64,000 nucleotides of DNA from Strobilurus pachycystidiatus (lineage: Eukaryota; Basidiomycota; Agaricomycetes; Agaricales; Physalacriaceae): positions 186,001 through 250,000 of the forward strand of contig JAHLMK010000004.1 of assembly GCA_019915135.1 (NCBI GenBank). The letters are read 5' to 3'. The notes under the pieces were generated by a model that saw nothing but the letters and a program-made list of their open reading frames with translations, had not been told where the DNA came from and made no database searches. The position numbers were made by a program, and so were the translations under genes. This document shows, piece by piece, positions 1-10,882 of this stretch. Each line of letters opens with the position of its first letter. Position 1 is the stretch's first letter.

Positions 1-3000
1 CAATTCCACCTGCGCTGCATCATCCATGCCCATGCCCGAAAAGGTCCCATGAGTCATATCCAGCTGGACTTGAAGGGCGTCTCTTTCAGCTTGAAGAGCG
101 TCTCTTTCGCCTATTTAGAAGTCAGCTGAGGCGAAGGTGGACGACATCTTTGAACTCAAAGGAAACTACTTACGGATGAAAACGTCTATGTCTTCCGCTG
201 CGTCTGGAGAGACTTGCAGGCGAGTTGAAAAGGTTTTCCTTTCGCCTTCGAGCTCTACAGGGAAGTATTTGAGGATAGGCACGGCATTTATGGACTGCAG
301 GACATGGTACTGACCCGCAACTCTTGCTTCCAACCTAGCCTTGTCAGCCAAAGCGCTCTCTTGTCCGACAAGTTGTTCCTTCAAGACTATCACCGTCAGT
401 CAGTATTTGTCGCGATGAAAAGATGCAAATAAAATGTAGCATCGAGACCACCAAAAGGTGATGCATTCGACCAACTGAAAGAAGAGAACTCACTATCGAC
501 CTCCAGTAACGTCCTCTTCGCCAGTGTGTTCGCCTTTCTCAACTGCTCCGCCAGACTCTTGATCGTATCATCTCGAGCGCCGATAAGGGCAAGCGTGGAT
601 GAAAGTTGACGTTTGAAGTCTGTTGCGAGATTAGTGCATCCTTTGATGAAGGTGAGAGTAGATAGTGTACCTTCTTTCTCTTTGAACATTTCATGCAGTG
701 TCGATATGTCTATATCCCCCACGACTTCAACGTCCGCATCGTCGTCATCCTCGCTTGTAGAGTGTTCGTCGCTACTAGGAGTGGAGGCAGAGCGTCGAGG
801 TGTTGGTGGCTGAATGCGAACCGTCAATGGGGTGGGAGGCTGCGACACCGAGCCTGGGGGAGTAGACTGTGAAGCTGAGGCCGACGGTGTGGGCTGCGAA
901 GACGAAGTTGAGGGCGCGGGCTGTGATGCTGAGATGGAAGACGTGGGTTGGGGTGCTGAGTATGTGAGTGTAGGTGTCGGCTGGGGCGCTGCGCCCGGCA
1001 ATGCGCCCTGCGATGATTGTGAAGCTGAAGTCGGTGGCTGGGATTCTGATGCTGGTGTAAGTTGTGAACCCGACGCCGGCGCAGCTGTGATTTGGGGTGA
1101 AGCTCGCGGATGAGGTGATGAAGCCGATGGATGAGATGTAGGTCCTGAATTCGTCGACTGAGCACTTGCTGCTGTAGGTCCCAAAGTCAACCCTGGCACT
1201 GAACTTGACGCCGAGCCTGTAGTGTAGGCTTGGGGTGGTACGGCTGAAGCTGCGGAATGGGACGTAGGACCTGAAGGTGCAGGCCAAGTTCCTGGTGTTC
1301 CCGTCCATTCTTTCGGCCTAGATTCGACTCCAGGACCGGCGAGAGCACGCGGCCGCGTCCACTGATACACTACAGTTTGCGTTGGATGCAGTGGATTCTT
1401 CCATGGCGTTCCAAGCGTGTGCGGAATGGCGTTGCTATTATGAGGCATTGTATGGTTCCACCACGAAGGACCGGCATGGCCCTGGACATAGAAAGCACCA
1501 TGGCTCGAAGGATAATGACTGCCATTGGGATGAGGAGGATAGCTACTGTTCGGCAGAGGGGATGACGAGGCGTGGCTCGCTGGAGGAAGATCTAAATTAT
1601 TTGAGGCAGAATGGGTTGCAGATTTATTAGAATGAGCTCCGTGACTTGAGGGTGCGGGAGTAGCAAGACCCGAAGTACCCTCGTTCGAAGGGGTGGGCTG
1701 CGCGTCAGTGGAATGGGAATGTGAGCCATTGATCGAAGGTGGCGGGGCACCATTGCTTTGCGCTGCTCGAAGACTCGACGTCGGAGCCGTCGGAGGATTC
1801 CCAAGGGCTGCTAACCCAGCGTTAGATAGCGAGTTCGTAGGGTTGGCCGACATTGGTTGGTCTGGAGATCTCGAAGCTGCCTGGTCGCATTTCGAGGGAG
1901 CTTCCGAGGCTGGTTTCCTCAAGCTCGATCTAGGCGACACCTTGCCTTCGTCGGCGCGAGCATCGTTCTCAGGCTCGAACTCAGATTCCGAAGTGAGTGA
2001 AGAGTCCGAGTCGTCGTCCTCTTCAGCACGCGATTCCTTAACCCGCCTCCTTTTTCTGGCGGGTCGATCCTCATCTTCATCCTCTTCATCGCTATCCACT
2101 CTACGTCTCCGCAACCCGACCGAAGTACCAGATACACGTGTGCTCCTGCGAGAGGGAAGCTTCGTAGGGGCACGATATCTCCCATGCTTCGGCGAAGTCA
2201 CTGTTGACGGAGAGGGCTCATTTGATTCGGATGTCACCTCCGGCCCCGCCTCCACCTCCGCCTCCACCTCTGCCCCCGCCTGCGACTGCGCTGCCTTTTC
2301 CTTGGACGCGCTCACCGAAGCATCAGGTTTGACTGCACAATTTGGTTTCTTTCTCCGCGTCTCCCCGACGGACCAAGCAGGATCCCAGGGGACACCTTCG
2401 ACTTCGTGCACTTCCTTGAGAGCGGCATTGAAGGCCGAACGATCCAAGATGTCTTCAGTCATGTCCTCGACCTCGTTCGATTTGAGATCTAGCCGGTCAA
2501 GCTTCAGTCCACCGCGGACGAAATCATAGAGACATTCATCAAATCTGAAGTTGAAGAAATGAGTGTGGGGATAGAGGTAAGCAATGAAGGAGAAAGGTGG
2601 ATAACAGATATGACAGCAGAACTACTCCGAATATGCGGAGTGTAACTAACTGATTGAACGCGTGCAACACATACCTCGAGCACAATGTCGTGTTTCCTTT
2701 GCAATGTTTATTGTCGCAATAGATGCGGACAGCAAAGCCTTTGCAGACGAGCGGCGGTGTGGCGGAACGGCAAAACAAACAGGGCTAGATGGCGCCGAGC
2801 TGTAAGCGTTCAACGCCAAAAATGCAGGGCCAAGTAAGCACGAACCATTTCTCGATTGGCATTGGCCACCGACCATCGTCTTTTCTGGTGTTGTGTCGGT
2901 GGGTTCTTCAAGAAATGTCGGATCGTGCTTTTGACGTCGAGTGGTTCAGAGGATGACCGGTCGGACTCTGACTCGGAAGAATTCGACCGTGGGTGGTTGC

Positions 3001-3031
3001 GATTCGGTGTAGATTCCGATGCAGAAGCCAT
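1..3031 (-). CDS. Ser/Pro-rich coiled-coil protein with a Cys-rich N-terminal motif, 3' end beyond window
   Basis: Function not recognised. The ATG at 3031 opens an exon to 2846 (MASASEST..., Ser/Glu/Asp-rich). A GTTCGT...TAG intron leads to exon 2 (2784-2675), a GTATGT...CAG intron to the large exon 3 (2544-494), then an exon at about 396-170 and one that runs off the left edge. Phases agree at every joint. Exon 2 and the start of exon 3 carry a Cys cluster (CLFC, then a Cys before KGF, then C-x4-C, further Cys) that could bind a metal. The long middle is low-complexity Ser/Thr/Pro with acidic and basic patches (RRRR, DEEDEDED) that suggest a nuclear protein. The C-terminal exons have heptad-like coiled coil and a tandem ERDALQA repeat at the window edge. 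No catalytic motif was seen. Confidence 0.6.
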
Positions 3032-3449
3032 GGAATATAGTGAGGTCCTTTCGTGCTTCCTGGTATCCTGGCTTTCGGTGTCGCGATGAATGAGTCCACC
3101 CCGCGACGTGGAAGCGGAATTCGCTTGGTATATTCTGACGGCAGCACCCTGTTATATCGGTATTGTTTCTCGCGCCAAGAGGCTCAGAGCAGACCGGGAG
3201 TCGTTATGTAGGAGGACGGTGAAGGGGAGAGACAAACGCTGATTACCTCACGTGTAAAAGGAAATTGAACGTGTCAAGTGCCGGCGGCAGGCTCTAACGG
3301 TGATCTTTGCACTGCCAGCGCATGCTCCTCGCTGCCATCACCTCTGGCGCCCTCTCGCATTGGTTGCAAGGCGAGCAACCAATGCGATATGTCAAGAGGA
3401 GCGGGACCCTCCTTCATTTCATCTCCCTTAAAATTGGCCATCGACACAA
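3032..3449. other. Intergenic stretch
   Basis: Holds the 5' flank of the leftward gene that starts at 3031. No convincing coding sequence or repeat was seen here apart from the kinase echo immediately to the right. Confidence 0.5.
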
Positions 3450-3520
3450 TTCGAGATGGAAAGCGGCCGAGGGTGAGCTCAAAGAGGGAAATGCCAAGCG
3501 ACCGGATACGACACAATACA
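3450..3520 (-). pseudogene. Degenerate echo of the MAPKK kinase-domain exon
   Basis: The reverse strand reads SLGISLFELTLGRFP, nearly the same as [15 protein letters not shown] in kinase subdomain IX of the adjacent MAPKK (coding bases near 4095-4150). The similarity holds at DNA level: AAGCGGCCGAGGGTGAGCTC here against AAGCGGCCGAGGGCGAGCTC there. Around it no other kinase motif survives and the frame has no continuation. It lies just downstream of the MAPKK stop, so it is best read as a decayed local duplicate or the last trace of a tandem paralogue. Confidence 0.6.
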
Positions 3521-3637
3521 AGCCATACATATATCCTCCCCACCAGTAATAATATTACACTTCATGTACCAAAGATACGCACCACCAGGGCCTAGAAATT
3601 GTGATTGCGTACAGGACGAAACAGTGACTGCCCGTCA

Positions 3638-5194
3638 TCAAAACGTATTCGCCCACGCTTCGATGTCCATGTTCGACTTCTTCGCCTGTAGTATCCACTC
3701 GTGGTTCTATGCATGGTGTCACACAAAAGCCTACCAAAAGGGGGACTGACCAACGTACCAGCAAATCCTTTGGCGTCTTGCGCATGTCCGGATCCTTCAA
3801 GAGACAGCTGTCGATGAAATCCTCGGCTTCGACAGGGAACCTGCCCTCTGGAGTAAGCCTCGGCGCGGGCTCGTTGACGATATGCTGCAAGAGCTCGAGT
3901 ATGCTCATGGTCATTCCGCCACCCTGTAGACTGACACCCTTGCTCTTCCTCCTGTCCTTTTTCTTCTTGCGGTCCTTGCGCGACTGAGGTAGGGAAAGCG
4001 CAGCGATGGAGCCCATGGACCCAGGCCGCGCTGGCGAGAGTGTGCTTTCGAAATCGGACAGGTCAGAGTCCGAGTCATCGTCCGACTCGGAGAAGGGGAA
4101 GCGGCCGAGGGCGAGCTCGATGAGGGAGATGCCGAGCGACCAGACGTCGGACTTGACGGTGTATTGAGCGCCTTGTATACGCTCGGGCTGGAGAATATAT
4201 TAGAGATAAGATGATGGGCGAGAGAACGCTGCGTACACTCATGTATGTCGACGTGCCGACAAAGGTGTCGGCAATAGAGTTTATGAGCTCGCCAGAGACA
4301 CCGAAATCGCAGATCTTGATGTCGCCTTGCGAATTGCAGAGGATATTGGACGGTTTGATATCTACAGTGATTGAGAACAACGTCTAGCAAGACAAGGAAC
4401 CGCCGCTCACCGCGATGGATGATGCGATGGACGTCGTAGAGGTATGTGAGTCCCTCGAGGACGGCGAGCGCGACCATGCCAACGACGTCGATGTCGATGG
4501 CGCCAATCTTCTTGTAGATGCCGTCCAGCGAGCCCTTGTCCATGGCCTCCATGCAGATGCAGATGTTCGGGTCCGACAGGAAAGCGCCGTAGAAAGAGAT
4601 GATGTATTTCGAGTGGCAGTTGTGCATGATCTGCAGCTCGCGCAGGATCTGTTTGCGCACAGCGGGTTTGGCGTCGATCAGGACGATCTGGAGGGCTGCA
4701 ATCAGATTTGGGCAACACCGTGCGCGGCGGCGGCTACGTACCTTTTTCGCCATTATTGTGCCGGTGGGCGTGTGCTCGACCAGTTTGACGCTGCCGCCGT
4801 TGCCTTGGCCGAGCTCTCGTATCTCTTTCAGATCCTCGTTGCGCAGGTCGTATTTCGTCTCGGCGCTGATGTCGAGGTTGGCCAACGTGTTGGAAAGGGT
4901 GGCATATGTCGTCCGCCGTGTCGAGCCCAGCGGCGATGCGGTGTTTGGTGCCGAGCTCGATCCCGAGGTCACAGTGAGTAGCTGTCCGCCACCATCAGCG
5001 GGGGAAGGATCGGCGGACACCTTGGGCGCCTTCAGCGTCATTGGTGGCGGCCGTCGCTTGCCGCCTGGTACTGGGGCCTGTCTCGTCGGCATGATTGGCT
5101 CGGGCTCGGGCTCTGGCGGCGCTGCTGGTGATGCAGGCGGGGACACTAGCTGCAGCGCCTTGAAATTACGCTTCTTTCGAATCGGGGTGGCCAT
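3638..5194 (-). CDS. MAP kinase kinase, Ste7/Fuz7-type (pheromone/filamentation pathway)
   Basis: Five exons (5194-4742, 4687-4411, 4361-4237, 4187-3759, 3685-3638) total 1332 nt, giving 443 residues in one frame. The N-terminus carries a basic-then-hydrophobic MAPK docking motif ([11 protein letters not shown]). The kinase domain shows the glycine loop GQGNGGSV, the VAIK-equivalent AKK, the catalytic loop HRDIKPSN (split by an intron after HR), DFG, and a MAPKK activation segment [16 protein letters not shown] whose Ser and Thr are the expected MAPKKK targets. A Ser/Lys-rich insert follows LGRFPFS, as in fungal Ste7 proteins. Known members act between Ste11-type MAPKKKs and Fus3/Kss1-type MAPKs in mating and filamentous growth. 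Ste7 class is preferred over Pbs2 or Mkk from the glycine-loop and docking motifs. Confidence 0.9.
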
Positions 5195-6079
5195 CGCAAG
5201 GGGAAAAGGCGGCGGGTCGCGACGACGACAACGGCGGCGGCGGTCGTCGGGCAGATGTGAGGGTGAGAGCGAACGCGTTTGGACCCACGTGGGTCAGTCG
5301 CAAATTTGATTAAGTACCATTGTGTGCCTGTATTCAGACGCTTCGGACTTCCACACCTTTCCTTCCACAAGCAGTCCACAGGTTTGAGGATCTATATCGT
5401 TCTCTATCTAGGAGGAATCCAGAAGACTCACAACTTTTGCGATGCGCAGGCTGTCGTTGCTCTCGGGCTGTGCTCTAAGTTCAACTCTAACTTCTTCAGA
5501 ATGATCACTCGAACGATCTGAGCGCTGACATATGTATATGAACACTTGCACCGTGAGACTACTTTATTCGCACTGGTTTCTCAGCTCTGCCTTTTCCTAC
5601 ACGATGCGAAACCAGTGTACTCATTATTACAGACCTCGAAATTGAATACAAATGTACGTTGACCGCATCGTGCCCTGCTCACGCCCAATCAATCGCCCGC
5701 TACCCAGACAAGACCGGTCTCCGCCGCGGACGCAAGACCCGGATATTTAACGACATCCACAGCCTCGACAGTATCTACAGCAGGCTCAAGAAGGATACAG
5801 AGGGGCGCAAGCTGACTGTAATATCATCGATGATCACTTGACGGATTTGTCGACGTGGGCTGAGTTACTGGCCAGTCCGGAAGGATTGAATGACAATTCT
5901 GTGACTGGACCCAACGAAGCAGAGACCGATGCAGTTTTGATGATGTACGAAAAGTCTTGGTGTATGAATAGCTCTCGTGTCTACATACCTGGAGATAAGA
6001 ACAATGGTAAATATCAGTACATGTTCAGAGCAAACTTTAACCATAAGATTGTAAATGCTACACCACGATAAGCAACATG
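5195..6079. other. Intergenic region with possible short coding scraps
   Basis: The right part is the 5' flank of the MAPKK. On the plus strand around 5660-6020 there are two partly open frames, one including a Leu/Glu/Thr-rich stretch near 5850-6000. No start, splice set or recognisable domain joins them into a gene, so none is called. Confidence 0.35.
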
Positions 6080-7327
6080 TCAGCACGTCTGAGTACCGAT
6101 CGAGACAGACTTCTTTGCCACTGCCTTGGCTTTTGCTGCCTCCACGCCAGCTGCAAAGTCCCACACCTCATCCTCGATGAAAGGAAACCGGTACATGAAG
6201 TACCCAAAAGGCAGCGTGTCGTCATCTAGCATCATATCCACGTCCGCCTTGTCCATCGCCGTGTCCAAGATGATCTCTAACTTCTCTTCGTCAAACTCCT
6301 CAAGCAGCGTACGCGGGTATACAACCAAGTACCCCGCGTCAGCCGCTTCAGCGATCCAGTCGACGGGTATGGGGAGGATGGCGCTCGTGAGGAGGGCATG
6401 GGGTATGATGGCGAGCCGGAGTTTCCTTGGGCCCGTGTAGCCGTTCAAAATCGCATCCGCGAGACGCGGCACGTCGGGATCAGCTAGAAAGTCAGTTAGT
6501 TCTTTACGCGTGTCCCCCGGAAATGTCACGACGAGATGGCTGATGCCTGGGCAGCGTTTGAAGACCTCCGCCCATTCAATATCCTCCAAGTCCTCTTCGT
6601 AGAATAGGGACAAGTGTGTCAGGCTTGGGGAGAGACGCTCGATGAGCCCTGCTGGGAGTAAACTGAAGCTAAAGTGCGTAATTTTTGGGAGATGGGATAT
6701 GTTGAATTCCATGGGGGCGACGTCAGCGTCTTCAGCCTCCGACTCCGAGTCTGTGCCGGCGCCACTCCAGAGGTACAGACGCGATAGCCCGGTACACGTC
6801 TGCAAGATATAGTCGCGATTTTCGGTGGATATCGTCGACATGATGGATATGGATTTTATTCGTTTTGGAATGAAGGCGGGGTCGCTTTGCGTTCGTGCAT
6901 TAAGAAACTCCGTGAAGGATTCACCGCCTCTCTCAGTGTGGAGAGCAACAGTGTGGTAGATTAACGGGTCAACCCTAGATCATGTGTGTAAGCCGCTTTC
7001 GAGCTACAAAGGGCGACACGTAGTAGGAGGTGGTAAGACGTACCAGCTCCGGAGCATCTTTGATGACAGCGCAATGGTACAAGCCACTCCCTTTCGGTCA
7101 AGGGCGGCTGCAATTTCAAAGATATAGCGAAGGATTTCTAGAGGTAGATTATGCGGGAATATAAGGGTTTTCTTTTCCGCCTCATCGTGCTGAGGCGCGG
7201 TTCTGAACGCGTTGTCAATGTTCGTCATGGGCGACGGAAGAAAGGGTTGATCGGGCACGTGGCCAATCGGGGAATCCCAATCCGGAATTACGAGACGTGG
7301 CGTCGGAGGTTTGGCAAAGGCGGTCAT
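6080..7327 (-). CDS. F-box protein with LRR-like C-terminal half
   Basis: Two exons: 7327-7044 and 6974-6080, joined by a GTACGT...TAG intron in phase 2. The first exon ends in an F-box (LPLEILRYIFEIAA ... ALSSKMLRSW), the part that binds Skp1 in SCF ubiquitin ligases. The second exon has irregular leucine-rich segments (LTHLSLFYEEDLE, ISHLVVTFPGD) of the kind seen in the large F-box families of Agaricomycetes, and ends in an Ala/Lys-rich tail. The ATG at 7327 (MTAFAKPP) is the first true ATG in the open frame. The substrate cannot be inferred. Confidence 0.75.
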
Positions 7328-7858
7328 CTCTTTCAAAGGGCTCTTCTGAGTTCTCAGCGTACCAAGCAAGCCGTGGACGTGTATGATACTTAGTGCCACA
7401 TAGTATCCGAGTTGCCGAACTCACGGCTACGGTCGTGAGATATCACCAATAGACTCATGATCAATTCCGTACATCTAGCCTGTCTATTTCTTTTGCTCGC
7501 TGACATTGAATCTTCTGGGTACTAGCAACTTATTAAGAGCGTGACTGCTGTATCATGACTCGCACCTCCCTTGCCACTGATGCCCTCCGTTATCGTTCTC
7601 TAATGAGCATTGAAATCAGCCCATGCTATAATCTACGAGCCAGCAAGCCGCACATTGACGTAGTAATTGATTTACGCGTCGCAAGCGAACAATAATCGAA
7701 ATCGACAGCAACAGAAGACGGCGGCGCTCCTTCATCTTCGACGTGCCGCGTCGCTGCTTATTTAAGGGCTGCAGGCTGCAGCATCCAGGGAAGATGCTTT
7801 TCTTTCATCTCTTCATCAGCCCATCCTGAGCCCATTTATCTCTGGGATCTACCATGAT
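7328..7858. other. Divergent intergenic region
   Basis: Separates the leftward F-box gene from the rightward gene starting at 7859. A TATTTAAG sequence near 7759, about 100 bp upstream of that ATG, is a possible TATA element. No coding sequence was seen. Confidence 0.4.
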
Positions 7859-8588
7859 ATGCCATCGTCAGTCTCTCGCGATTCTCTCGAATACTTGTCT
7901 CCGCGTCCCTCCGATCTATCTATCGAGCGGACGACAACGGGCCTGCTGAAGAATGGTGATACAGAAAGAAAGCTGTACGAGTCAACGATAGCTTGGGGTT
8001 AGTTTCCATCTTCCCCTCCCTTCGTCGTTGATGAAATTTACGTGTGCGTCACAGTCGACTCATGGCTCCACGCCAACAGGCGCCGGAGAAACGCACAGGA
8101 CGTGATGCTCTTCGCGCATGATGGGTGCGCGTTCTGTCGCGGTTCAGAAGCAGAAGACGGCCTGCAACTGGAGGTAGATCTGAGTATGGCGTGGGCATGC
8201 TTGGTGCAGTCAGTTCCCTTGCACTATATTGTCGCGGCGGTAAATTGTGGCGACACGGCAAAGTCGAAACCGGGCGGTGGACCGCCACGGACATGCGGCG
8301 TTTTCATAAAAGGTGACTTTCGTCAAGTTGGAGGACGTATGAAGCTTACCTTGTCGGCAGCTCTACTGGATATTCGACAGACGGCTGGAGATATGCTAAG
8401 GATATTGAAGATCTCGCTCGGGGAAGAACTTTAGTGTGGCGCAGCGCGCGTATGTACTTACATGGCGTGTCATTGTCAGTAGGCCCTAGACAACAGGAAC
8501 ACACTCGACTTTGAGATTGGAAGTGAGATCGACGTTGGCTGTCGCGCTCGTCGCTATACTACTCAATCTCTTCCTATACAATAAGTAA
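7859..8588 (+). CDS. Hypothetical C-terminally membrane-anchored protein, multi-exon
   Basis: Family not recognised. Exon 1 starts at ATG 7859 (MPSSVSRDSLEYLSPRPSDL...) and ends at a GTTAGT donor near 8007. The last three exons are well supported. One ends at 8312 and contains KLWRHGKVETGRWTATDMRR. The next, 8361-8449, contains STDGWRYAKDIEDLARGRT. The last, 8497-8588, follows a 47-bp intron and encodes a hydrophobic terminal helix (LAVALVAILLNLFLYNK) ending at TAA. The joint between exon 1 and the middle exon is unresolved: possible exons at about 8050-8174 do not keep phase, while a direct join to an acceptor before 8210 does. The Trp-rich middle faintly recalls dysferlin-type peroxin domains, but that is speculation. 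Topology suggests a tail-anchored protein. Confidence 0.55.
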
Positions 8589-8675
8589 CAAATCAAAGAC
8601 TCGAGAACATACACTATGTTGCATGTATCTCGGCGATAGCCTCACGGCCCCAAGGTGTATCTGTACATGCGTGGG

Positions 8676-10523
8676 TCATTCATCCTCGTCAACATTCATA
8701 TCCATACCCCCGTCCGCAGGTTCGATCTTCACTCGCACTTCATCCTCACCCAGATCTGTATCCTCGTCCAAAACATCGCTCATCCTCTTGAACCCCCTTG
8801 GAAAAACAGTCCTTCTGTCTGCCATTTTGTCCAGTATTGCCAGTCGCCCGTACACCAGCTGCCTCAGTTCCATATCGTCACTTTCCATCGCGCCCTTGTG
8901 CAGATCCCTTCGCAGCAGCATAATATGTGCAAACTCCTTGATATCCTCCTGCTGCCGACGGATCATGTCTTCAGCTCGGGCATGGCGAAGGGCTGTTCAG
9001 GTCAACAAAGTTACAACTTGGTTTAAAAATTGAAAGCATGGAGGCGTACACTTGATCTTTATCTTCTGCCCGTCGATGACCGTCCGTTGCTGCTCAATGG
9101 TCTCGTTGGTTTCTTGTAGCTCCTGTGTCTGCCTGGAAGCCAGTACACGCGTCCCTGAGTAACGTCAGTATTAGATATATGAGCAGTAATGGCACATACG
9201 TTCGTGGTCTTGTCGTAGAGTCCGCACCTCCATCGTCATCTGCTCATTGAGCGTCTGTAGAGCTAACGCGTGTAAAACATCGACGAGAAGAGTCAGTGGT
9301 GACAAATGAAGGTACCTTCTAATTGAGCACGTAAGGCCACACTTTCGTCTTGAACCGTCTGTATGGCTTCCTGTGTGTGCAAGAGGCTCTCTGCGAAGGT
9401 CTCAATTTAGAAGAAGAAGTTAAATGACTGGAGACGTACCCTGCGACTCTTGATACTTCTGTTCTGAGGTAGCCAAGACGTGTTTGAGATGCTCGATGCG
9501 TTCTTCCATCTCTGTTAGGCGGTCTGACAGGTGATCAGACGCGGCAAACCATAGAACATAAGAGTCTGACCTCGGTGATCTTTCTGTGAAACCGCCCACT
9601 GATTCTTCAGCGTCTCCAATTCCGCTGAACATGATGCGAGACCAGTCTGAAGTCTTGTGATTTTCGCAGCACTGGTTTTCGCTGAGGGGAGGTAAGTGAC
9701 TGCGTTCATATCCAAGAGGAGGGCATACCAGTCGCAGCTTTCTCCTCCAGATATTGGATACGGGCTTCAGAGTTTTCTCGTTCGACTAGGATTCAATGAA
9801 TATACTTTCGACACGTTGTGGACATCCAAACCTTCAAACTCGTCGTCCTGTTTGACTGCGTGTTGACGCCAGCATTCGGCAACAATTTTGGCCGTTTCGA
9901 GGTCTACACAGGAAAATATGGTATCTATAAGTGATGTGAATCCAGGGTGGTTGGCGCGACGCACCCTCCACCTTAGCGTCGACATCCAGAAGACTCTCTG
10001 TTCCAAAGTGAGCTCATGGAAGCAGACATTTTATGAGAAAGGCCCACGTCGCAGCTCCTCTTCAAGCGTATCAATCACTGTAGGTTAATTAGCACGTCGT
10101 TATCAGACGTCGGAGGCTGGCCCTCGTACGATTGTGCAGATGGTCGAGAGTGTCGTCTATGGGAGGATGAGAGTCGGGCTCGTATACGAGGAGGAAGAGA
10201 CGTGCAGTGTATTCTTGGCTCTGCAAGTAATCAGACCAGGCCAGACGTGACGAGACCCACGCACCTTTGCTTGGCTTGCTGACCTCTGATGGGCAAGGGA
10301 GGCAGTCAGCTCTCCTGTTGCATCTAAAAAAGCCTGTATACGCACTATTCACTCTGCCGTTCGACCGGCGCGTTTTATTTTGCGCACATCGCGAGTGCGG
10401 GCCACGCCCAGACGTTGACGATAAGGGCGGCCGTGTGCGCGACGGCGGCGAAGAAAGCGGCGAGCCCGTCGTGCTCTCCATCACAGAGGGCGACGCTAGC
10501 CAGGAAGATTCCGGGAAGGACAT
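8676..10523 (-). CDS. Coiled-coil protein built from about 13 small exons (paralogue of the 10883-13172 gene)
   Basis: Function unknown. It starts at ATG 10523 with a Ser/Pro-rich leader (exon 1 10523-10388), then exon 2 10344-10265 (IQAFLDATGELTASL...), exon 3 10220-10130, and about ten exons of only 25-110 nt separated by short introns. Nearly every small exon encodes a charged heptad segment, for example RLTEMEERIEHLKHVLATSE, HTQEAIQTVQDESVALRAQL and LQETNETIEQQRTVIDGQKI. The last exon (from about 8998) has the C-terminal signature LAILDKMADR...FPRGFKRMSDVL followed by an acidic tail. The same signature and architecture occur in the divergent neighbour. An elongated structural or scaffold protein is the plausible reading; no catalytic motif was seen. 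Confidence 0.65.
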
Positions 10524-10882
10524 TATTTGACAGAGTGCTGAGGGCAGGAGGGAAAGGCTTGTCTTAGACGACGATCTGGGGAGTGTATTATGTGCCCCAT
10601 ATGGCGATTATCAATCAATTGACTATTATTTTGACATCTACGCGTCGCACCCCGGTCCACTTGTGCTCTTGCCAAGCTCAAGGGTGCAAGCATATCTTTT
10701 TGTCTGAGCTTGCGGAGAGTGTCTCGGAAATCATTCTTTCTTTTGTGCAGCAGCATGGACCATATCTCCAGGGAACCGCAGCCTTCATGCCCTCTAGGGA
10801 CCATAGTGGTCCGAGCGGAGGCTATAATACAAGCGCCTTGCTTTGTCCTCGTTCCCTTTCTTTCATCTCGAAAACCGCGACT
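10524..10882. promoter_or_regulatory. Shared divergent promoter region between two paralogous coiled-coil genes
   Basis: This roughly 360-bp stretch separates the starts of two head-to-head paralogues. A TATAAT sequence at 10823-10828 lies 55-60 bp upstream of the rightward ATG. Its regulatory role is inferred from position. Confidence 0.4.

Noticed and set aside
1693..2529. Long plus-strand open frame opposite the Ser/Pro-rich exon
   Set aside because: It is the antisense shadow of a low-complexity, GC-rich coding exon whose minus-strand frame has consistent splicing.
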